Below, piece after piece: positions 9,269-13,039 of a DNA stretch of 13,039 bases. The notes below the pieces were generated by a model. The model made no database searches and was not told the DNA's origin. It saw nothing but the letters and a program-made list of their open reading frames with translations. Both the position numbers and the translations under genes were made by a program. The stretch comes from Botryococcus braunii (lineage: Eukaryota; Chlorophyta; Trebouxiophyceae), in the NCBI GenBank assembly GCA_002005505.1, contig KV908614.1, forward strand, positions 1 through 13,039, written 5' to 3'. Every line of letters begins with the position of its first letter. The first letter of the stretch is position 1.

Positions 9269-10655
9269 GACCCGTACTTAGGCAAGGGGGGTGAACTGAA
9301 GATTGCCGAGCTCAGAAATGCAGAGACACCTTTAGTATGCCACAGATTTGATCCTTACAGAGACCAGGGATTTTTGGATTACATTCAAAGTGAGCATAAC
9401 TTAGACCTTTTGGTCAATCTTCCTCCCCAACTTGCAGCAAAATACAGAAGGAGAGGGTCCTTCTTTGCGCAGCACCCGTCCATCAGTAACTGGCTTATGG
9501 TATACAAGAAAATTCGCGGTAAGCCCTCACGTTGGCTGGTCTGCCCTCCTGTTATGTACAGATGGGACATTATTGCCATGATTCATGATGTCCTTGCTCA
9601 TCCTGGTGTCTCGCAAACTCTTGTTGTTTTGCATATGCATTTTCATTGGCCTGGCATAAAGGCTGATGTTGACTTGTTTGTCCGTACTTGTGAACCATGT
9701 CAGAAGCTTAGAGCTTCAATGCCTGAGCCACCACGGCTACAAAAACCTGCCCTGTTCGGACCAATGGATCATATTCACATTGACTTATTTGGTCCGATTC
9801 CTCGCATGCTCGCGAAGGATAAAAATGGCAGACACGACAAGCAAAAGCTTTGGGTTGTGCTCATGATTGATTACTTTACCAAAGTTGCGGAGTTTGCTAC
9901 TGTTGAAGATAAAACTCCCTTGTCAGTGTCTAAAGCCTTTTACAATGCATGGATTTGTAGATATGGTGTACCTGCTGTAGTCACGTCTGATAATGGTCAT
10001 GAGTTTTCTGCTGAATTTGTTCACATGCTTTTGAGACTGGGAATCTATCACATCCAGATCTCGCCCAACCACCCATCCGCTAACGGTGTGGTTGAACGTT
10101 TGGTTAGAACAGTGAAGGGAATGTTGACCAAGCATTACAATGACTTTCCCACTGACTGGACTTCGTCTTTGCCCACTGTGCATCAAGCATACATGTCACG
10201 CAAACACACGTCGATATGTAATCTCTCTCCAGCTGAAATGTTGTATGGGTATAGTCCTAAATTGCCTTTGGCTGTGAGAGATGTGCTTGTAAATGTTGCA
10301 GAGGCCCTTTCTCCTGAACATCACGTGTGCAAGTTACAAGACAAATTGCAAGAGCAGTATAACAGAGTGGCACGTGCATTGGACAATGCAATGCACAAAA
10401 ACATTGTGGGTCAAGCCCATAAACTGCGTGGCAAAAGAAAGTGCACTGATTTGGAGGTTGGGGACTTGGTGTTGGAAGTCACAAACATTGCTGGTCCACT
10501 ACAAACTGGGCTCAAAGGTCCCTTCAAAATAGTTAGCATGAATGACACCAAAACCATAGCAGTCCTTGAAACTGGCCAAACACGTTTCAAGGAAAGGAAG
10601 TATTTCAAAAGACATACCTCACACCTTGTCAAATACCACGAACCGCTTCGTGATT

Positions 10656-10671
10656 GGGGGGGGGGGGGGGG
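10656..10671 (+). repeat. G16 homopolymer inside integrase reading frame
   Basis: Sixteen consecutive G directly after the LRDW codons of element B. The run marks where the best protein reading changes from frame 2 to frame 1. Confidence 0.97.
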
Positions 10672-10931
10672 AGAGTGCATACTTCCAGGGATTACAAATT
10701 TACATTTTCCCCTGAGTATTTTCCTGAAAACAATCACCAAGCAGCCATCATGCAGTATGAAATATTTGACCAGGTGGAGTTGGGACATTTGGTGGAGCTG
10801 GAACACTGACATGTGGGGGCAGTAGTAGTACTCTCTCAGTGCAGGTACCTGGACTCCAATTTTGTTTTATGCAACTGGATCTTGGGATGGCAGACAGCTA
10901 CAAGTTTGCAATACCCACAGGTCATGTTTTT

Positions 10932-11043
10932 GGGGCTTCCCCCATGCTTTTCAGGTTGCTGCAGCACTTTGGGGCTTCCCCCTTGCCTTGCAGACAGACC
11001 TGTACCTTATTTGTACCTTATTTTCCTTCAAGGGGCTTCCCCC
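10932..11043 (+). repeat. GGGGCTTCCCCC motif, three copies
   Basis: Exact copies at 10932-10943, 10971-10982 and 11032-11043. Each can fold as a small GC-rich hairpin; the third is extended to AAGGGG/CCCCTT. Spacing is 39 and 61 bp. A short direct repeat (TGTACCTTATT-like) lies between copies two and three. Confidence 0.9.
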
Positions 11044-11063
11044 TTGGCTTTTTGTCTTTCTTT

Positions 11064-11186
11064 TGGCATTTGCGCCACAGATGTATTTGAGACTATTATT
11101 GGCACTTGCGCCAAGTCTTTATCTTAAATATATTTTTGGCACTTGCGCCATTCTTTCATCTTTCGTCCTTTTTGGCACTTGCGCCA
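11064..11186 (+). repeat. TGGCACTTGCGCCA array, four evenly spaced copies
   Basis: Copies at 11064-11077 (one base different, TGGCATTTGCGCCA), 11100-11113, 11137-11150 and 11173-11186. Start-to-start distances are 36, 37 and 36 bp; the 22-23-base spacers are unrelated T-rich sequence. The ends TGGC/GCCA are complementary. Function unknown. Confidence 0.92.
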
Positions 11187-11313
11187 ATATTCCAGAAGAT
11201 TCGACAGGATCTAGGTCGTGATCTGGGATGGGGGCTGGGATTGAGAGAGTGAGAGACTGGTCATTCATTTGTTTTGTTTGTTTTATCATTGCGATTAGCT
11301 GCATCAGTTACGT

Positions 11314-11685
11314 ATGCACGTAACCGAACCGACGACGGATGTGCCGTCCGAAGTCGTCCCGGCTGCGGTAGAAACACCTCCCGTAGTGGTTTCAGAAGAG
11401 AAAAGAACTCTTGACATCACCTTAAGACAGTGTCAGATAGCAGAGAAAGCTCAGTATGTTGCTACTTTGCTGGCTCAGTTAAATGGCCACAGCAATAGGG
11501 TGATTGTGCAAGACTTCCTGCAACAGCCAGGCCGCTACCAAATGGCCAGGACGCATGTGAAGGACGTGCAGAAGTATATGAGGATACTTATGAAGACATT
11601 TGACCACATCTATCAGAATGTCAATGTCTCACTTGAGACAGCTGGCATAGGTGACCTGGAGGTGGGCCACCCCTTTAGTTCATGA
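11314..11685 (+). CDS. Hypothetical protein, unrecognised (123 codons)
   Basis: The ATG at 11314 is the first Met after an in-frame TAG at 11296-11298; the stop is TGA 11683-11685. The N-terminal third is acidic and Pro/Val-rich (TEPTTDVPSEVVPAAVETPP) and probably disordered. The rest looks helical and soluble (RQCQIAEKAQYVATLLAQL, RYQMARTHVKDVQKYMRIL). There is no signal peptide or membrane segment. Composition looks coding, but I recognise no family. It lies about 500 bp past element B and could be an extra element ORF, a host exon or a gene fragment; candidate donor sites (ATAGGTGACC near 11648, GGAGGTGGGC near 11659) would allow splicing onward. Existence as a gene is uncertain. Confidence 0.45.
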   Translation: MHVTEPTTDVPSEVVPAAVETPPVVVSEEKRTLDITLRQCQIAEKAQYVATLLAQLNGHSNRVIVQDFLQQPGRYQMARTHVKDVQKYMRILMKTFDHIYQNVNVSLETAGIGDLEVGHPFSS

Positions 11686-11697
11686 CATATATGTCAT
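11682..11697. repeat. 16-bp perfect palindrome over ORF stop
   Basis: ATGACATATATGTCAT is self-complementary and contains the stop codon of the 11314 ORF. A related half (GACATATAATGT) follows about 20 bp on. Confidence 0.88.
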
Positions 11698-11730
11698 AGC
11701 CTTAGTTGTGACATATAATGTATTGGTAAT

Positions 11731-11762
11731 CCACGTGACTGCATGGTACGGCAATCACGTGG
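11731..11762. promoter_or_regulatory. Paired CACGTG (G-box/E-box) inverted repeat
   Basis: CCACGTGA (11731-11738) and TCACGTGG (11755-11762) are perfect inverted copies, each with a CACGTG core, 24 bp apart. CACGTG binds bHLH and bZIP factors in plants and animals. Whether it acts on any gene here is unknown. Confidence 0.45.
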
Positions 11763-12000
11763 GCAGCAGTCTCGCGGCATAGATAAGCTCGCCTGCCACA
11801 AAAGATCCCTCGTGTTGATAATACTGGATTTAACTTTAAACTTTGACTCTAACACTTATAATTATGGATTCATGCTGGTGGCAGCAAGAGCTGAGTGTTG
11901 TGAGAATACTGCTGTGGAAGAACTACTTGTGAAGAAAAGGGATGGTCCAGGGCAAGATCTGCTTGACGCTCAAAGATAGTGAGGAGAAGGCAGATGGAAG
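11763..12000. other. Unassigned sequence, possible exon fragment
   Basis: Frame 1 is open at 11743-11979 and its end (ECCENTAVEELLVKKRDG) has coding-like composition; a CAG at about 11883-11885 (ggtggcag) could be a splice acceptor. No homology is recognised, and the AT-rich first half does not look coding. Confidence 0.25.
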
Positions 12001-12156
12001 ATGCACCAAAAAAAAAAAGAAGAGCAGAGGAAGAATTCGTCGGCTCGCAAGACAGCCAAGGCCAGGAAGATGGCAGAAGTCATGGAAGATGTTGTTTGTG
12101 ATCCCGAGGCAGCCATGCTGAGTGAAGTTGATGATACAGCTACCACAGCTATTTGA
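12001..12156 (+). CDS. Small Lys-rich ORF, possible exon or fragment (51 codons)
   Basis: ATG 12001 to TGA 12154-12156, opening with Lys codons in an 11-base A run (12008-12018), then RKTAKARKMAEVMEDVV and an acidic end (MLSEVDDTATTAI). The basic start could serve as a nuclear localisation signal. Two stops lie just upstream in the same frame (TAG, TGA at about 11977-11982). Another frame reads across that point but stops later, so a length change in the A run is possible. No family recognised; it may be chance. Confidence 0.25.
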   Translation: MHQKKKEEQRKNSSARKTAKARKMAEVMEDVVCDPEAAMLSEVDDTATTAI

Positions 12157-12659
12157 GAAACTTGTGTGTGGTTCAGAAGTCCTTTGTTTTGTGCAGAAGC
12201 ACATATGCCTTGCTGTGAGGGAAGAGAGACTGCACTTTTGAGAAGTAAATGGAGCAAGTTGTACTGCCAGAACCAGGCAGCAGCACCAGTTATTGCTATG
12301 CATCAAAATCTGCTGGTTTTTTAACCTTCACGCATTACTGACAATTCAATTGGGATTAGCTATCCCAGTAGCATTGCTATTTGTTTGGGAGCTGGTGGTC
12401 AAGACATGTTTAGCCAGAACCTGCCTACTACTTATTGATTGCGGTTAAGCAAGAATTGAACAATTCAGCTCAGGAGTCCAACATGGTCTAGTGGTATGAT
12501 TGGCTTATTTGTCTTAAGTAAGGTGACATATCACAAGTCAGGACTCAGTGTACTACAAAGCAGACATTATATGGTAATAGTTGTACTTGCAAATAGATGC
12601 AGTACAAGTGCCGTACATCTACTTCTTGTTTGCAAAACAAGATCAAATGTAATTAGTTC

Positions 12660-12660
<1 letters not shown>
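12157..12660. other. Non-coding, holds a degenerate tRNA-like fold
   Basis: I see no gene. Minus-strand open frames over 11923-12306 have no domain and appear to be shadows. The only structured part is at 12474-12546. Confidence 0.5.
12474..12546 (+). other. tRNA-like relic (Pro-type D arm)
   Basis: TGGTCTAGTGGTATGATT (12484-12501) matches the A-box/D-arm of eukaryotic tRNA-Pro as I know it. GAGTCC (12474-12479) pairs with GGACTC (12541-12546) to close a 73-base unit, and inside are GCTTA/TAAGT around a 7-base loop and GTGA/TCAC. However, the acceptor stem is out of register with the D arm, the B box (GGTTCRANNCC) is missing, and the would-be anticodon is not Pro. It is at best a decayed tRNA or the head of a tRNA-derived SINE. 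Confidence 0.3.

Positions 12661-12744
<84 letters not shown>
12661..12744 (+). repeat. C84 homopolymer
   Basis: Eighty-four consecutive C. It would read as polyproline in one frame, which is not a gene. It may be a real C-tract able to form i-motif/G-quadruplex structures, or an assembly artefact. Confidence 0.97.
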
Positions 12745-12746
<2 letters not shown>

Positions 12747-13039
12747 GCCCTCCCGTCTCTGTCACGTATTGGCAAACTGAGGCATTGCAGCATTGAGCCT
12801 CACCCAGCTGCGACTAGCAAAGCACATACTTCTTAGCATCTGTCGAGTAATCTTCCTTCCTTCCTTCCTCCTACTTGGCCCAGTGCGAAGGCAACTCGAT
12901 GATGTCATCATTGTTTTATCACTTACCGTGTGTGTGTTGTTGTGTTGTGTGTGGTGGTGGTTGTTTGTGGTGTGTGTGTGGGTGTGGTTGTGTGGGGGGG
13001 GGGGGGGGGGGGGTGATGGGGGGGGGGGAGGGAGGGGGG
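12745..13039. repeat. TTCC, GT and poly-G low-complexity tail
   Basis: About four and a half TTCC units (12851-12869), a GT/GGT-rich stretch from about 12928, then G20 (12994-13013), TGAT, G11 (13018-13028) and further G clusters to the end. No gene seen. Confidence 0.93.

Larger units (their letters stand above)
7203..10809 (+). mobile_element. Ty3/gypsy element B with PHD finger, 5'-truncated
   Basis: Order: short connector, RT, RNase H, PHD finger, integrase zinc domain, integrase core, GPF module. RNase H before integrase makes it Ty3/gypsy. Gag and an intact protease are absent; the GATCCC array stands where they should be. In-frame codons from about 7203 (including MTYQLLDLSFKTKKMTLVV) up to a TAG at 7313-7315 could be the end of a protease, but no DSG/DTG is visible. 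I could not find a matching pair of LTRs. Confidence 0.87.
9134..10809 (+). pseudogene. Gypsy element B PHD finger and integrase
   Basis: The integrase inserts element DNA into the host genome. A C4HC3 PHD finger comes first (9134-9268): CVIC, CDGC, HLRC, CPAC. In other proteins such fingers read histone H3 tails, so it may guide the complex to chromatin. Next is the HHCC zinc domain (HDVLAHPG to CEPC, 9584-9700). The core has Asp at 9782 (HIDLFGP), Asp at 9989 (TSDNGHEF) and Glu at 10094 (NGVVERL), spaced D-x68-D-x34-E. A GPF-type module follows (LEVGDLVLEV, LKGPFKIV) and then HTSHLVKYHEPLRDW. A run of sixteen G (10656-10671) comes next. Frame 2 beyond it gives a non-descript tail to 10825, whereas frame 1 gives a protein-like acidic tail (FTFSPEYFPENN, MQYEIFDQVELGHLVELEH) ending at TGA 10807-10809. 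I take 10809 as the original end. Confidence 0.92.
10810..11313. other. Non-coding region 3' of element B, short stem-loops
   Basis: Follows the inferred Pol stop. There is a short G-rich stretch (tgtgggggcag, about 10812-10822) that could be a weak polypurine tract, but no clear TG-starting LTR follows and no second copy exists here. Two motif series are listed separately. Overlapping open frames at 10813-11221 are built from these repeats and show no domain. Confidence 0.6.

Noticed and set aside
11064..11186. CRISPR-like array
   Set aside because: The repeat is only 14 bp, spacers are 22-23 bp, there are four copies, and the surroundings are eukaryotic retroelements. There is no cas gene or leader.
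10813..11221. Hydrophobic ORFs in all three plus frames
   Set aside because: They are produced by pyrimidine-rich repeat sequence, overlap each other and have no domain.
10810..11313. 3' LTR of element B
   Set aside because: The position is right, but I find no clear TG...CA ends, no strong polypurine tract and no matching copy upstream.
12496..12780. Proline-rich protein ORF
   Set aside because: About 28 of its residues come from the C84 tract; the flanks show no coding character.

Overview
This window is eukaryotic repeat-rich DNA. I see no host gene I can name, no rRNA, no operon structure and no CRISPR array. The recognisable coding sequence is three decayed LTR retrotransposons: one Ty1/copia and two Ty3/gypsy. 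The copia RT/RNase H reads like the Osser-type elements of green algae and early plants. The second gypsy element has a PHD finger before the integrase and an integrase ending in an SPNHPSANG motif, also a style I associate with algal elements. A green alga or early streptophyte is therefore my best guess, at low confidence; nothing here fixes the species.

Layout. 1-554: degenerate sequence upstream of the copia RT. 555-2113 (+): copia reverse transcriptase and RNase H with one frame break. 2112-2131: polypurine tract. 2132-2817: probable copia 3' LTR (TGTT...AACA) holding two identical 152-bp direct repeats. 2818-5363 (-): gypsy element A (Gag, zinc knuckle, protease, start of RT), cut within RT exactly where the copia LTR ends, so copia appears to have inserted into it. 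5436-5444: possible primer-binding site and LTR edge of element A. 5445-6780: non-coding, with a CA microsatellite, short repeats and palindromes. 6780-7195: dense array of GATCCC/GGGATC motifs including a 77-bp tandem repeat. 7203-10809 (+): gypsy element B, 5'-truncated, with RT, RNase H, PHD finger, integrase zinc domain, catalytic core and GPF module. It is broken by one nonsense codon and three frame changes; the last lies in a 16-base G run, and the likely true C-terminus is at 10809. 10810-11300: two series of short stem-loop motifs, the second evenly spaced by 36-37 bp. 11314-11685 (+): unrecognised 123-codon ORF. 11682-11762: palindrome and paired G-boxes. 12001-12156: small lysine-rich ORF. 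12474-12546: degenerate tRNA-like fold. 12661-12744: 84-base C run. The end of the window is GT- and G-rich.

The element ORFs once encoded self-contained replication machinery: capsid, maturation protease, reverse transcription, RNA removal and integration. All three copies are broken and should need enzymes supplied by intact relatives. Most breaks are single-base changes in or beside homopolymers or dinucleotide runs, so assembly error must be separated from true decay.
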